Part shown: positions 7,670 through 14,946 of the stretch, piece by piece | How the letters are laid out: each line of letters starts with the position of its first letter | Numbering within the stretch: the first letter of the stretch is position 1 | Virus record (IMG/VR): IMGVR_UViG_3300035698_017582 | Location: 1 to 35,548 of that record | Direction: 5' to 3' (one strand) | DNA: 35,548 nt | Source of the DNA: a virus | The notes under the pieces: generated by a model | What the model saw: the letters and a program-made list of their open reading frames with translations, nothing else | Databases searched by the model: none | What the model was told of the DNA's origin: nothing | Program-made: the position numbers and the translations under genes

Positions 7670-8587
7670 CTACCTCGCTTCTACGCTGATCGACAGCGTC
7701 GGGCCCGTCGAGTCGAGGGTGATGTCACAGTCGACGTAGGCGGAGTCAGCGGACTCCGCAAGCGCCCGGAGCACGAGTCGGAAATACTTGATCCCGTCAC
7801 CCGCCGACAGGTAGAGCCCCGTCGATTCCGCGGTGGCAAGTACCTTCTCATCCTGATCGTCGAGCCCGACATTCCAGTAGGCGTTACAGACCGCCTCGGT
7901 GCCGTGTACCTCCAGATCAACCGTGGCCACACCCCCGTTGTTGGTCCACGCAGAGCAGATGGCAAGCGTGATGTTCGAGTTCTTGGTCTCCTGCCCGGTG
8001 TACGACCCACCGTCGAGCACCACCACGTCGCTCGCCTGGTCGCGCACGAAGACGAAGTAGTCCTGGTACTTGTCGGTCTGGTTGGTCGCCCCGTCACTCG
8101 CCTTGAACTTGACCCAGTTCTCCACGCCGCTTCCGTCCGAGCTGTATGGGCTGGTCCCCGTGTCGGAGTCGTACCGCCATGCGACCTGGTAGGAGATGGT
8201 GGTGAGCGTCGTCCCCAGGTCGGAGGTCAGCGTCAGTGTCGTGCCGTCCTCAACCGTCAGGATCTCGTAGATGCCGTCAGTGAGCGACGCGTGACTCAGG
8301 TAGATCTTGTCCCCGGCTGCAAGCCCGGTGGTGCTGCCGATCGTCAGTATGTCCGTATCGCCGTCCCACGCAGCGTTGGTCCCCTTCTCGATGACCGTTG
8401 CCGCTGGACTCAGCGATGCCTTGACCGAGTTGGTGTAGGTCGTGGTCGAGTCGGTGTCGATCGCCGCATCGTCTGCGGTCGCGACATCCATCGACTCCGG
8501 GATGAATACCAGTTGCAGCCCGAGATCCTTGAGTACCGGATCCGCCGCGCTACCGCCCGCGCTGTTCACTAAGAGTGCGCTGGACAT
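7670..8587 (-). CDS. Virion surface-type protein sharing a C-terminal tail with the 9263-9910 product
   Basis: 305 residues, Thr-, Ser-, Asp- and Gly-rich. A central part (ILTIGSTTGLAAGDKIYLSH, IYEILTVEDGTTLTLTSDLG) resembles small beta-barrels found in phage structural proteins, and the C-terminal half looks like a jelly-roll (DYFVFVRDQASDVVVLDGG, ITLAICSAWTNNGG). The last residues PTLSISVEAR match the PTLSMGVEAR ending of the 9263-9910 product, so the two may dock on the same partner. The start shares a base with the stop of the previous gene. Confidence 0.75.
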   Translation of the reverse strand: MSSALLVNSAGGSAADPVLKDLGLQLVFIPESMDVATADDAAIDTDSTTTYTNSVKASLSPAATVIEKGTNAAWDGDTDILTIGSTTGLAAGDKIYLSHASLTDGIYEILTVEDGTTLTLTSDLGTTLTTISYQVAWRYDSDTGTSPYSSDGSGVENWVKFKASDGATNQTDKYQDYFVFVRDQASDVVVLDGGSYTGQETKNSNITLAICSAWTNNGGVATVDLEVHGTEAVCNAYWNVGLDDQDEKVLATAESTGLYLSAGDGIKYFRLVLRALAESADSAYVDCDITLDSTGPTLSISVEAR

Positions 8588-8901
8588 TAGTCCTCACCCC
8601 CGTCGGCGGCGTCTACCGGCGGTTCGTTCACCGGTGCAACTCGCCGTGGCGCCGGCTGCGCGTTGTCAATCCACACGCTACCGGCCATCTTGTGCGTCTT
8701 CTCGAACTCGATCCGAGCGAGCGCGTAGTTGTTGCCCATCCGCGGGGCAATCTCCTTGTAGATCTCGTTGCACTGCTCGACGTTCAGCCGTGCACCGTTG
8801 AGGTACTTCCACTTCGGCGGCACCTCGTTGATCGACTTCCAGGGCTTCTGGTTGTCGACGTGTTCGATGTGGCTCGGTGCGAATACCCTCGGTCCACCCA
8901 T
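8587..8901 (-). CDS. Phage protein of unknown function, 104 residues
   Basis: Starts MGGPRVFAPSHIEHVD at ATG 8901 behind a GGAGGTGAGGG ribosome site. The middle is amphipathic and helical (ARLNVEQCNEIYKEIAPRMGNNYALARIEFEKTH), with a Pro-rich acidic tail. It is soluble, with no recognisable domain. It sits inside the virion accessory block between terminase and portal and ends at the start of the 305-residue surface protein. Confidence 0.75.
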   Translation of the reverse strand: MGGPRVFAPSHIEHVDNQKPWKSINEVPPKWKYLNGARLNVEQCNEIYKEIAPRMGNNYALARIEFEKTHKMAGSVWIDNAQPAPRRVAPVNEPPVDAADGGED

Positions 8902-8915
8902 GTCCCTCACCTCCG

Positions 8916-9266
8916 CTAGTTGATCGACGTCCATCCGAGCACGGTCTTGATCTGGCCGCCCCGCACAGACACGTTGCCGTTCAGTCCGTACTTGCTCGCC
9001 GCATAGGCGATACTGCTGTTGAGCACCACCTGGCATCGCGGGCACATGGGCCTGATCTGCCCACCCTGGACCGCCTCAAGATCCTTCTCCGACTCAAGTT
9101 TGAAGAATTGCTGACACTTCGCACATCGCACGAGAACCGCGTGCAGCTTCTCTGCCATCGCCTTCCGCGCCTGGAGTTCGGTGTCAGCGAGCTTCGCCGC
9201 GCACGACGGGCAGAGGTCGCCTTCCATCTCGTATGTGACCCCACACTCGCGGCACTTGCGCATCAT
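8916..9266 (-). CDS. Double zinc-ribbon protein
   Basis: 116 residues with three Cys pairs of ribbon type: CRECG...CPSC near the N-terminus (residues about 5-22), CAKC (about 48-51) and CPRC (about 75-78). The first two knuckles pair as one ribbon and the last two as another, linked by a helix rich in Ala, Lys and Glu. It would bind zinc; the partner (protein or nucleic acid) cannot be read from the sequence. The ATGA overlap with the preceding gene suggests coupled translation. It is one of several Cys-rich small proteins here. Confidence 0.75.
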   Translation of the reverse strand: MMRKCRECGVTYEMEGDLCPSCAAKLADTELQARKAMAEKLHAVLVRCAKCQQFFKLESEKDLEAVQGGQIRPMCPRCQVVLNSSIAYAASKYGLNGNVSVRGGQIKTVLGWTSIN

Positions 9267-9910
9267 CGAGCTTCCACCCCCATGGAGAGCGTCGGCGGAA
9301 CGGCGTCCCCCGTGTAGTCCACCTCGACATAGACCTGGGTTACCTTTATAGATTCTTCACTGAATCTTTTGGGAATCATCCCAGCTTGCAGCGCATCTAT
9401 TTCATCCCATGTCCAAGCAGCAGAAGTATTCGGATTCGTAGCCCATTCATAAGAATGTGTAGTCCACGCCGCCCCCGTTAAATTGCTACTGTTGTACCCG
9501 GTGCTATGTGTTTGAATGCGGATGCTAAATCCACCACCGGCGGCCACATACGCACGCGCATAAACTGTGACACTATTAATTGTGCCGCTGCCAGAATGGG
9601 CAGGCAATGCGTATAAATCAACGGCATTCTCGCCGGGGATGGCAACATAGGTCGTGTCGTCATCCGCCACAACTTCATCCACCTTGTCCCAATGTGCACC
9701 AGAGTCTGGAAATTGAACCACCCATTGTGTCAGATCCCCCGCGCCGTTCGGTCGCAGTGTCTCAACATCATTCCGCAGGTCCATCTCTTTTCGGATGCCA
9801 TCAGGCGACAACAGCACAACGAAAGGCCCGTCACGAGAGACACACTTCCAGCCCTCTCTCAGACGGCGCTCGAAATACTGTCGACAGGTCTCGCGGGTAC
9901 TTATCGCCAT
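9263..9910 (-). CDS. Chimeric virion-associated protein, unusually AT-rich
   Basis: 215 residues. The N-terminal 55 residues (TRETCRQYFERRLREGWKC...FVVLLSPDGIRKEMDL) look like a small phage domain. Residues about 70-200 form a predicted beta-sandwich of the kind seen in carbohydrate-binding or fibre domains (INSVTVYARAYVAAGGGFSI, WTWDEIDALQAGMIPK, TQVYVEVDY). The DNA from about 9340 to 9700 is visibly richer in A and T and uses codons such as ATT, AAT and TCA that its neighbours avoid, a sign of recent import. The end, PTLSMGVEAR, matches the tail of the 7670-8587 product. Confidence 0.75.
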   Translation of the reverse strand: MAISTRETCRQYFERRLREGWKCVSRDGPFVVLLSPDGIRKEMDLRNDVETLRPNGAGDLTQWVVQFPDSGAHWDKVDEVVADDDTTYVAIPGENAVDLYALPAHSGSGTINSVTVYARAYVAAGGGFSIRIQTHSTGYNSSNLTGAAWTTHSYEWATNPNTSAAWTWDEIDALQAGMIPKRFSEESIKVTQVYVEVDYTGDAVPPTLSMGVEAR

Positions 9911-10218
9911 TTGGACCTCAGTGCGATCTTGTCTTCCTCTGTCGCCTTCTCAGCGAAATCCGCCTTGTCGGTAAAGCCAAGTTCCTTCACGTTCTGCTCG
10001 TCGCTGCTGGCCCAGAACCGAGCAAGCACCTCGGTCTTCCTGTGCTCGCTATCCGTCTCTGACGAGACAACGCCAGCTGCTTCGAGATCGGCCACCAGCT
10101 TCTCAAGTAGCGGTGTGTGCTCCTCGGAAATACCTTTACGCCAACCTTCCATGTGGAGCTGCCGATGAGCCTCGCGATAGGCGTCAACAGCCTTCCTACC
10201 AATCTCGAGGTCTGTCAT
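9901..10218 (-). CDS. Helical protein of unknown function, first gene after the leader
   Basis: 105 residues starting MTDLEIGRKAVDAYREAH at ATG 10218, behind a GGAGGGCGGGCAG site. It is wholly helical and charged (TPLLEKLVADLEAAGVVSS, FTDKADFAEKATEEDKIALRSKW). It is the first gene downstream of the 10325 promoter and the 48-bp hairpin leader and overlaps the next gene by ten bases. Longer in-frame starts would read through the leader hairpin and are not credible. No family recognised. Confidence 0.75.
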   Translation of the reverse strand: MTDLEIGRKAVDAYREAHRQLHMEGWRKGISEEHTPLLEKLVADLEAAGVVSSETDSEHRKTEVLARFWASSDEQNVKELGFTDKADFAEKATEEDKIALRSKWR

Positions 10219-10247
10219 CTGCCCGCCCTCCGCACACCAAAACGAAA

Positions 10248-10295
10248 GCGGCCCGGCGTGTTGCCGAGCCGCGTGGATTCGCACCAGCGTGCTTG
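10248..10295 (-). repeat. 48-bp repeat, copy 1: leader with terminator-like hairpin
   Basis: The 48 bases are identical to 30487-30534. In the minus-strand RNA the last 25 bases fold into a 10-bp stem (GCGGCTCGGC / GCCGGGCCGC, one G-U pair) around a 5-base loop, followed by TTTCGTTTT, a typical intrinsic terminator. The first 23 bases, also conserved, start about where the upstream promoter would begin transcription. It looks like a leader with an attenuator ahead of the virion accessory genes. Confidence 0.75.
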
Positions 10296-10300
10296 CCGCT

Positions 10301-10330
10301 ATCCTACTCTGATTCCGGTGCGCGTGTCAA
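10301..10330 (-). promoter_or_regulatory. Sigma70-type promoter upstream of the virion accessory block
   Basis: Reading the minus strand, TTGACA (10330-10325) and TAGGAT (10306-10301) are separated by 18 bases. The predicted start falls at about 10295, the first base of the 48-bp repeat. It lies in the gap after the large terminase stop, so it would give the genes from 10218 downward a promoter separate from the terminase. Confidence 0.6.
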
Positions 10331-10357
10331 GAGACGTTGGTGTGGTTCTGAACCGCG

Positions 10358-11686
10358 TCAATCCTCGATCTCCACGACGCCGTCCTCGGTCGAGATCTCC
10401 GGCTTGAGCATCAGCTTCGTCGCGGCCCAGACCATCGCATCCATCCGATCCGGAGACCAGCCCATCTCACGGACGGTCGCACCCTTGAGCCACGTGCACA
10501 TCTGATCTTCGAGCGTTGGCCACGCCCCGACGTGGTGTGCACGCTTCTGTTCGTAGATCGCCACGATTGGCTCTGCGCGGCGCGACTTGCCGACCGATGC
10601 CCAGACATCGGGGTCGATCGCCACGGTCTTGTCACGTTGCCGGATGACGTCCTCAACCATCTCGCCACCGTTGTTCCGCTCCGCGACGATCTCATTCGCA
10701 CCCCAACGGTGATAGGCGGCGATCGCCGTCCGTGCCCACTGGTCAGGAGACATCAGGTCGCTGAGGTCCTCCAGCACGAACAGGTGATCCCCGCGCCGGC
10801 CACAGACGACAATCCCACACTCATCACTGCCCGGCTTGCTCGACGCTGGTGGATCCACGCCGACGAGGATCCGATCAAGGTCTCCAATCGGCCCCTTGAT
10901 ATGCTCGATGAGTGATTGCTTCCACAGCGCGCCAGGCACCTCGCCGATGATCTCCCCGTGCAACTCCTGGCGGCCGAGCGTAGTGCCCTCGTACTTGGAG
11001 AGCAGGCGCTTGAGCCACTTCTTCGGCAGGTTCGCGGCGTTGGCGTAGGTCTCGGCCACAACATCGATGCAGTCCGGATCGGCCAGGAGATCCTTGATCA
11101 CCTTGATCGGACGAGGCGTCGTCGTGCAGATCCATTGAGGGTTGTCACCCACACGAAGTCCGAACTCGAGATTGTCGAGCGTCTCCTGTGGGTACATCAT
11201 CTTGGCGAGCTCGTCAACCCACGCCTTGCCGTGCTGAGGGCCACGCAGCTGTCCGGGCTTGTCGCCAGAGTAGACGATGCCCACAACGCCGTTGGGCCAC
11301 GTCAGACGGCGCTTGGACGGCTCGTATTCGGGAGTGAACCATGGTGGCGACCGCTTCAGGATTGAGGAGTCACCGACCTCGATCATCGTGTCGCGGGCGT
11401 CGGCCTTGGTCTGAGCTACAAGGGCAATCGGGGAGATCCCCTGTTTCGCCCACTCAATGGCCTGCTCAGACCCCGCCCGCGTCTTCCCGGCGCCGCGCCC
11501 GGAACGCATCATCCAGACGTACCAATCACCAGGCGGCGGAAGCTGGTCGTCTCGAGCCCACAGGGGCCAGCAGTACTCCAGCTCCTCAGCTAGCTTCGGA
11601 TCCTTCTCCGCCTCCGTCAGAAGCGCTTGCTTCTCCTCGTCGGTCAGCAAGTCGATCCCGCAGAGCGCGGATGATGGAGTGCTCAT
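10358..11686 (-). CDS. terL: Terminase large subunit
   Basis: 442 residues. The ATPase domain shows Walker A RSGRGAGKT (about 61-69), Walker B WVDEL and the CTTTPRPIKVIKDL coupling segment. The C-terminal nuclease domain has VGVDPPAS, AERNNGGEM and the final DAMVWA, the three acidic positions of the RNase H-like packaging nuclease. It cuts and pumps concatemeric DNA through the portal. ATG 11686 overlaps the small subunit gene by about 100 bases; the exact start is uncertain because no strong ribosome site precedes it. Confidence 0.93.
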   Translation of the reverse strand: MSTPSSALCGIDLLTDEEKQALLTEAEKDPKLAEELEYCWPLWARDDQLPPPGDWYVWMMRSGRGAGKTRAGSEQAIEWAKQGISPIALVAQTKADARDTMIEVGDSSILKRSPPWFTPEYEPSKRRLTWPNGVVGIVYSGDKPGQLRGPQHGKAWVDELAKMMYPQETLDNLEFGLRVGDNPQWICTTTPRPIKVIKDLLADPDCIDVVAETYANAANLPKKWLKRLLSKYEGTTLGRQELHGEIIGEVPGALWKQSLIEHIKGPIGDLDRILVGVDPPASSKPGSDECGIVVCGRRGDHLFVLEDLSDLMSPDQWARTAIAAYHRWGANEIVAERNNGGEMVEDVIRQRDKTVAIDPDVWASVGKSRRAEPIVAIYEQKRAHHVGAWPTLEDQMCTWLKGATVREMGWSPDRMDAMVWAATKLMLKPEISTEDGVVEIED

Positions 11687-12092
11687 GCTCAATCGGGCCT
11701 CCGTCTTTGCCGGTGTGCTCAACCTGCAGCGGTTCGGAGACACCCGACATCTCGATCGCCGCCTTCGCCGCGCTGATCTTAGCCGTTGCCAGGGCATCCT
11801 TGTCGTCCAGAACAGCCTCGATCGCGCCCACAGCCTTGTCAGCCACGCCAAGCAGCCTGTCGCGACTTGCTTCCCTGAGCATGTCTCTCACCGCGTCGAT
11901 TTCTGCCTTGACCACGGGGGAACCGAGGAAGTTCAGATAGGCGTTCTTCGCCGTTCCAGGCGAGGCCCCTGCCTGTAATGCGGCACCCTTCGCGTCCTTG
12001 AATCCATTCGCGATGTAGTTCGCCACGAACTCTGCCTGCAACGTGGTCATGCTCCCTGCGTGCTTGTCCGTCAGCTCGCCCTTCTCTCCCAT
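11586..12092 (-). CDS. terS: Terminase small subunit
   Basis: 168 residues. After a short lead the sequence reads TTLQAEFVANYIANGFKDAKGAALQAGASPGTAKNAYLNFLGSPVVKAEI, the helix-turn-helix and oligomerisation pattern of the Terminase_2 family (E.FV..Y......AA..AGYS...A......L..P.V...I). It recognises the packaging site and feeds the large subunit, whose start lies inside this gene. The C-terminal 45 residues are acidic and Ser/Gly-rich. Confidence 0.88.
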   Translation of the reverse strand: MGEKGELTDKHAGSMTTLQAEFVANYIANGFKDAKGAALQAGASPGTAKNAYLNFLGSPVVKAEIDAVRDMLREASRDRLLGVADKAVGAIEAVLDDKDALATAKISAAKAAIEMSGVSEPLQVEHTGKDGGPIEHEHSIIRALRDRLADRRGEASASDGGGEGSEAS

Positions 12093-12102
12093 GGCTACCC
12101 TT

Positions 12103-12465
12103 TCACGGCAGGTACTCGACGGCGTGGCCGACGGCGATCATGGCGTCGTTGATGTTCTCGCCGTCGACGATGAGAATCGCGAGGTAACGCCCGTACTTGC
12201 CCTTGTTGTCTTTCAGCGTCTGGATGACCACATTCTTTGCTGTCTCGCGCACCGCCCCAGACGCAGATACGGCGGGCCAAACCACATTCACAAGCCACTC
12301 CTTCGCCGCCTCGCCCGCCTCACGGCTCTCGCCCCTCATCTCCGGCGCGTTGATCCCGAACAGCCTGCACCGCTCTCTGACATGCACGTCAAGACCGAGG
12401 TCGATGTCCAGGTCCACCGTGTCGCCATCCACTACTCTCAGCACTGTCGCTCGGTACTCGTACAT
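12103..12465 (-). CDS. Thermonuclease (SNase-like) family nuclease
   Basis: 120 residues, shorter than secreted staphylococcal nuclease and without a signal peptide. The conserved core is visible: VLRVVDGDTVDLDIDLGL, then ERCRLFGINAPEMRG with the metal-site Asp and catalytic Arg/Glu region, EAAKEWL, and KYGRYLAILIVDGENIND with the second Arg. It would be a Ca-dependent phosphodiesterase acting in the cytoplasm. The gene lies just before the terminase genes and starts on the shared A of the previous stop. Its role in the phage (DNA turnover, packaging) is unknown. Confidence 0.85.
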   Translation of the reverse strand: MYEYRATVLRVVDGDTVDLDIDLGLDVHVRERCRLFGINAPEMRGESREAGEAAKEWLVNVVWPAVSASGAVRETAKNVVIQTLKDNKGKYGRYLAILIVDGENINDAMIAVGHAVEYLP

Positions 12466-12635
12466 CAGGACCGCCTCTTCAACCCGTTGTGCACCGCCGG
12501 CTTCGGCATCAGCCGGACCATGCGCCCCTTGCAGTCGGGGCACTCCATCCGCTCAGGAACGTGGTCGCCTCTCCGGAACTCAAGGCGCTCGCTCTCCCCG
12601 CACTCCTCGCACTCGTACGTGTAGGTGATTCGCAT
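12465..12635 (-). CDS. FmdB-type zinc ribbon protein, 56 residues
   Basis: The frame starts at ATG 12635 behind GGGAGAGGA and ends in a TGATG overlap with the thermonuclease. The protein begins MRITYTYECEECGESERL and has a second knuckle, CPDC, at residues 32-35, then a basic tail. This matches the putative regulatory FmdB-type ribbon (Y.Y.C..CG...E......C..C). Zinc binding is near certain; function is unknown. Confidence 0.8.
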   Translation of the reverse strand: MRITYTYECEECGESERLEFRRGDHVPERMECPDCKGRMVRLMPKPAVHNGLKRRS

Positions 12636-12696
12636 TCCTCTCCCTTCTTAGGGAGACGAGCAGCTGGGATAGGCCCTGGCAGGCCCGTGAGATGTG

Positions 12697-12722
12697 GCTA
12701 CTTGTCTCATGCTACTCGTCTG
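12697..12722 (-). promoter_or_regulatory. Two copies of the 12-bp AGTAGC motif between genes
   Basis: GAGACAAGTAGC (12708-12697) and CAGACGAGTAGC (12722-12711) lie two bases apart. The upstream copy contains the stop codon (TAG) of the 12712-13170 gene; both precede the FmdB-ribbon/thermonuclease pair by about 65-90 bases. Confidence 0.5.
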
Positions 12723-13170
12723 TGCCTTCCTTCTCTGTCTCCGGCCAGTGGAACAGCGCTGGATCGGATGTGTAGACAGGCAGTCCGTACAGCCAGCCTC
12801 TGAATCCAGCGTCGATTACAGGGTCAGACCTGATCAACTGGCCCCTCTTCTCGTTGGTGATCTTGATAGCGTGCTTTTCGTCACGCGCAAGCACCGTGAA
12901 CTTGCCCGCACGTCCCTCCAACTCGACGCGCCCGACCTTCCACGGCTCACCAGCGCAGACCTCGAGCACATACCCATCCCGAAGTATCTCGACACAGTAC
13001 GGCGCCATCCCGTCTGGCACCTGCTTGACTGCTGGGTCAAGCTCTATCCATTCAACGGCATTCGTCAACCCCCATACTTTGCGCGCAGCCTCTGCTACTT
13101 CGCGAGAACTGAACGCGCCAACGACATGGTAGTCCGAGTAGTTCCCCTCTGATAGCAGATACACTCTCAT
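12712..13170 (-). CDS. Phage protein with N-terminal YSDY domain
   Basis: 152 residues starting MRVYLLSEGNYSDYHVVGAFSS at ATG 13170, in an ATGA overlap with the previous gene. The opening strand-YSDY-strand-helix (..VAEAARKVWG) is a small alpha/beta unit common in phage and host hypothetical proteins. The rest reads as beta strands (YCVEILRDGYVLEVCAGEPWKVGRVEL) and a C-terminal segment rich in aromatics (GWLYGLPVYTSDPALFHWPE). No catalytic motif is visible. Confidence 0.75.
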   Translation of the reverse strand: MRVYLLSEGNYSDYHVVGAFSSREVAEAARKVWGLTNAVEWIELDPAVKQVPDGMAPYCVEILRDGYVLEVCAGEPWKVGRVELEGRAGKFTVLARDEKHAIKITNEKRGQLIRSDPVIDAGFRGWLYGLPVYTSDPALFHWPETEKEGTDE

Positions 13171-13424
13171 CTCTCTCTCTCTTCCCGAGCAACAGCCCGC
13201 TGTTCCGCTGGGTGGATGACGAGCCCTTCCGGAGCCTTGCTCGTGAGCACTGTGCGCCCCGGCCGCCCATGATAGAACTCGATCGACACGCACGCCGTCA
13301 AGTCCTCCTGCGTACTCACGATCCGAGACGCCAGTCCCAGCGATCGCAGCACGCCTTCGATGTACGATCTCGGCAGCTCCAGATCCTCGGCGAGTGCCTG
13401 TACTGCTTCCTCAAGTCGTCCCAC
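13167..13424 (-). CDS. Small phage protein, 85 residues, unknown
   Basis: The frame starts at GTG 13424 (GRLEEAVQALAEDLELP) and overlaps the next gene by four bases. The first 35 residues form two helices that could be a small DNA-binding helix pair (LPRSYIEGVLRSLGL); the remainder is beta (LTACVSIEFYHGRPGRTVLTSKAPEGLVI). I do not recognise the family. Confidence 0.65.
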   Translation of the reverse strand: MGRLEEAVQALAEDLELPRSYIEGVLRSLGLASRIVSTQEDLTACVSIEFYHGRPGRTVLTSKAPEGLVIHPAEQRAVAREERER

Positions 13425-13459
13425 TCCCCCATCCTTTCGCCGGTGCTGCTGGCACAGCT

Positions 13460-13471
13460 GCTACTTGTCCG
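13460..13471 (-). promoter_or_regulatory. 12-bp AGTAGC motif at the end of the Cys-rich gene
   Basis: CGGACAAGTAGC (minus strand) contains the TAG stop of the 41-residue Cys-rich gene and lies about 36 bases before the start of the next gene. It is a member of the nine-site family with one weaker position. Confidence 0.45.
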
Positions 13472-13586
13472 CTCGCATCTCCCGATCCCAACCACCCTCC
13501 GGGTCAGGTGTTTCGTCGTCGCTGTCCGAGAAGCCGGTCCAGCAGCACGCGAGACACCCGCATCCTCCGCATTCAGGACATTTCAT
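13461..13586 (-). CDS. Cys-rich mini-protein, 41 residues
   Basis: ATG 13586 follows GAGAGGAGAAGGG. The product begins MKCPECGGCGCLACCWTGF and has seven Cys in the first 15 residues, followed by an acidic tail (SDSDDETPDPEGG). It probably binds one zinc ion as a knuckle. It is too short for a family call; the ribosome site and its fit between two genes support it being expressed. Confidence 0.65.
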   Translation of the reverse strand: MKCPECGGCGCLACCWTGFSDSDDETPDPEGGWDREMRADK

Positions 13587-13610
13587 CCCTTCTCCTCTCG
13601 CGCTGCACCG

Positions 13611-13835
13611 TCAGTCGGCTTCACGTTCTGCTGTTGGAATCACTCTATGTCCGGGCGCGAAACAGAAACGGCGATCCCGCGAGATCCTCCAACCTTCCGC
13701 TCTCGCTTGCCGAGTGGTATAGCCCTTGCTGTATGCCCCAAACTGCGCCGGGTGATAGAGGTTGCCGCTACGTCGGGCCGCTGTGCATTCGCGGCAGTCG
13801 CAGTAGAGATCCATGCTATACCCTTCGACGATCAC
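13611..13835 (-). CDS. Small phage protein, 74 residues, unknown
   Basis: The frame starts at GTG 13835 in a GTGA overlap with the Lar-like gene, with GGTGAGGAGGG upstream; an internal ATG (MDLYCDCRECTAARR) at residue 8 is an alternative start. It carries a CxCxxC triplet near the start and a basic, Tyr-rich middle (HPAQFGAYSKGYTTRQARAEGW). It may be another metal-binding peptide. Confidence 0.6.
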   Translation of the reverse strand: MIVEGYSMDLYCDCRECTAARRSGNLYHPAQFGAYSKGYTTRQARAEGWRISRDRRFCFAPGHRVIPTAEREAD

Positions 13836-14068
13836 CCCTCCTCACCTCCCTCGGTTGTCTCGCGGCGGTTCCAGGCGGCGATGGCTTCCTCTCGGTTCGA
13901 GCAATGCGGAGATGAAGCGCCGCATCCGCCGCGGTTGCTAGAGCAGACTACTCGGAACCTGTGCGTGCTTGTCCCATGATCGTATTCCTTCACGATCTCC
14001 CGCGTTTCTCTTGATCCACAGAACGGACACGGCTTCAGCTTCTCCATCACGGCCTCCTCAGCCTTCAT
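13832..14068 (-). CDS. Lar-like restriction alleviation / zinc ribbon protein
   Basis: 78 residues with MEKLKPCPFCGS at the N-terminus, a second cluster VVCSSNRGGCGASSP, and SNREEAIAAWNRRE at the end. This order (LKPCPFCG, C..CGA, S.EEAIAAWNRR) is the signature of the Lar_restr_allev family, named after the Rac prophage protein that modulates type I restriction. Many relatives are uncharacterised ribbons, so anti-restriction is possible, not shown. Either ATG 14068 (overlapping the HNH gene) or ATG 14047 with GAGGAGG before it could be used. Confidence 0.85.
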   Translation of the reverse strand: MKAEEAVMEKLKPCPFCGSRETREIVKEYDHGTSTHRFRVVCSSNRGGCGASSPHCSNREEAIAAWNRRETTEGGEEG

Positions 14069-14946
14069 CCTGCACCCTCCCCGCCCCGCACAATCCGCCC
14101 CTTGATGAGGCGGAATACCTCCGCCACATCAGGCTCTACCTTAAGCAAGCCAAGATCCTCAAGCTTGCCTGTCTTCTTGTTGTGTTTGAGATAGTGCGCC
14201 CGCCGCCCATGCTTGTTCTGGCTCATGTCCTCGATCGCCTTCCAGAATTTAACGGGCTTCGCTGTCAACCCCATCAACCGCTCAACCTCTTCCTCGGGCG
14301 CTGTCCTCAGCGCGTCGATGGCGTCCATGTCGACGCCTCGCACTGACCCCATGCCCTCTTCGTTGATCCACTCGCCAACCGGCATCAGCTCTTTCGCCTT
14401 CGCCGACGTCATGCCAAGCAGGGAAACGAACGTCCAGTACGTCGCCTTGACACCAAACTCCTTGATCTCAGGGCACACGCGAAACAGCTCCGGCCCCTTC
14501 TTCGTCGGCTTGAATGGCGCGAGGTGCTTCGCTACGTCGAACGCCGCTTCGTTCTGCCGACGGACGGCGTCCACCAACAGCGGATACTCTTCGATGGCAT
14601 CTCGCCACATAGGCCACAGGTGGAAGAAGATCCTATCGTGACCCACCTTGTGCGCGCCGGCATCGACGATCTCAAGAATACCTTCATCAAGGTCGATCTC
14701 CACGATCTTCCACGGCATCCCCGGCCCGTGTAGGCGATCGTGGCACGCTTGGCAGCCATAGGGCAGATAGCGCGCCTGGTTACAATCAGCATCGGACACT
14801 GCGCCGCCCATGCCTTGATGCGAAGAATGGACGATCTGATTGCCGGGCGTCGGCAACACACAGAACAGCTCACACCAGCCATGGGACCTCTCGATTACCT
14901 CCTTGCGTGCAGCGGGACTGACGCCGCGTTGGGTCTCAGTCTTCAT
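14065..14946 (-). CDS. HNH-type endonuclease domain protein
   Basis: 293 residues, start at ATG 14946 in an ATGA overlap. Residues about 10-75 look like an HNH domain: EVIERSHGWCELFC, IVHSSHQGMGG, then CNQARYLPYGCQACHDRLHGP with the last Cys pair and His. Downstream lies a long helical region with conserved-looking segments (LAPFKPTKKGPELFRVCPEIKEF, a region ending GRRAHYLKHNKK). The first HNH residue is represented by HSSH. A nicking or cutting nuclease acting in DNA maturation or competition is plausible; the long C-terminal part is unidentified. Confidence 0.7.
   Translation of the reverse strand: MKTETQRGVSPAARKEVIERSHGWCELFCVLPTPGNQIVHSSHQGMGGAVSDADCNQARYLPYGCQACHDRLHGPGMPWKIVEIDLDEGILEIVDAGAHKVGHDRIFFHLWPMWRDAIEEYPLLVDAVRRQNEAAFDVAKHLAPFKPTKKGPELFRVCPEIKEFGVKATYWTFVSLLGMTSAKAKELMPVGEWINEEGMGSVRGVDMDAIDALRTAPEEEVERLMGLTAKPVKFWKAIEDMSQNKHGRRAHYLKHNKKTGKLEDLGLLKVEPDVAEVFRLIKGRIVRGGEGAG

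Noticed and set aside
8065-8076. Tenth copy of the 12-bp motif (GGTACTTGTCGG on plus)
   Set aside because: Two mismatches in otherwise fixed positions and a location in the middle of a coding gene; treated as chance, as is GCTACTTCGCGA near 13095.
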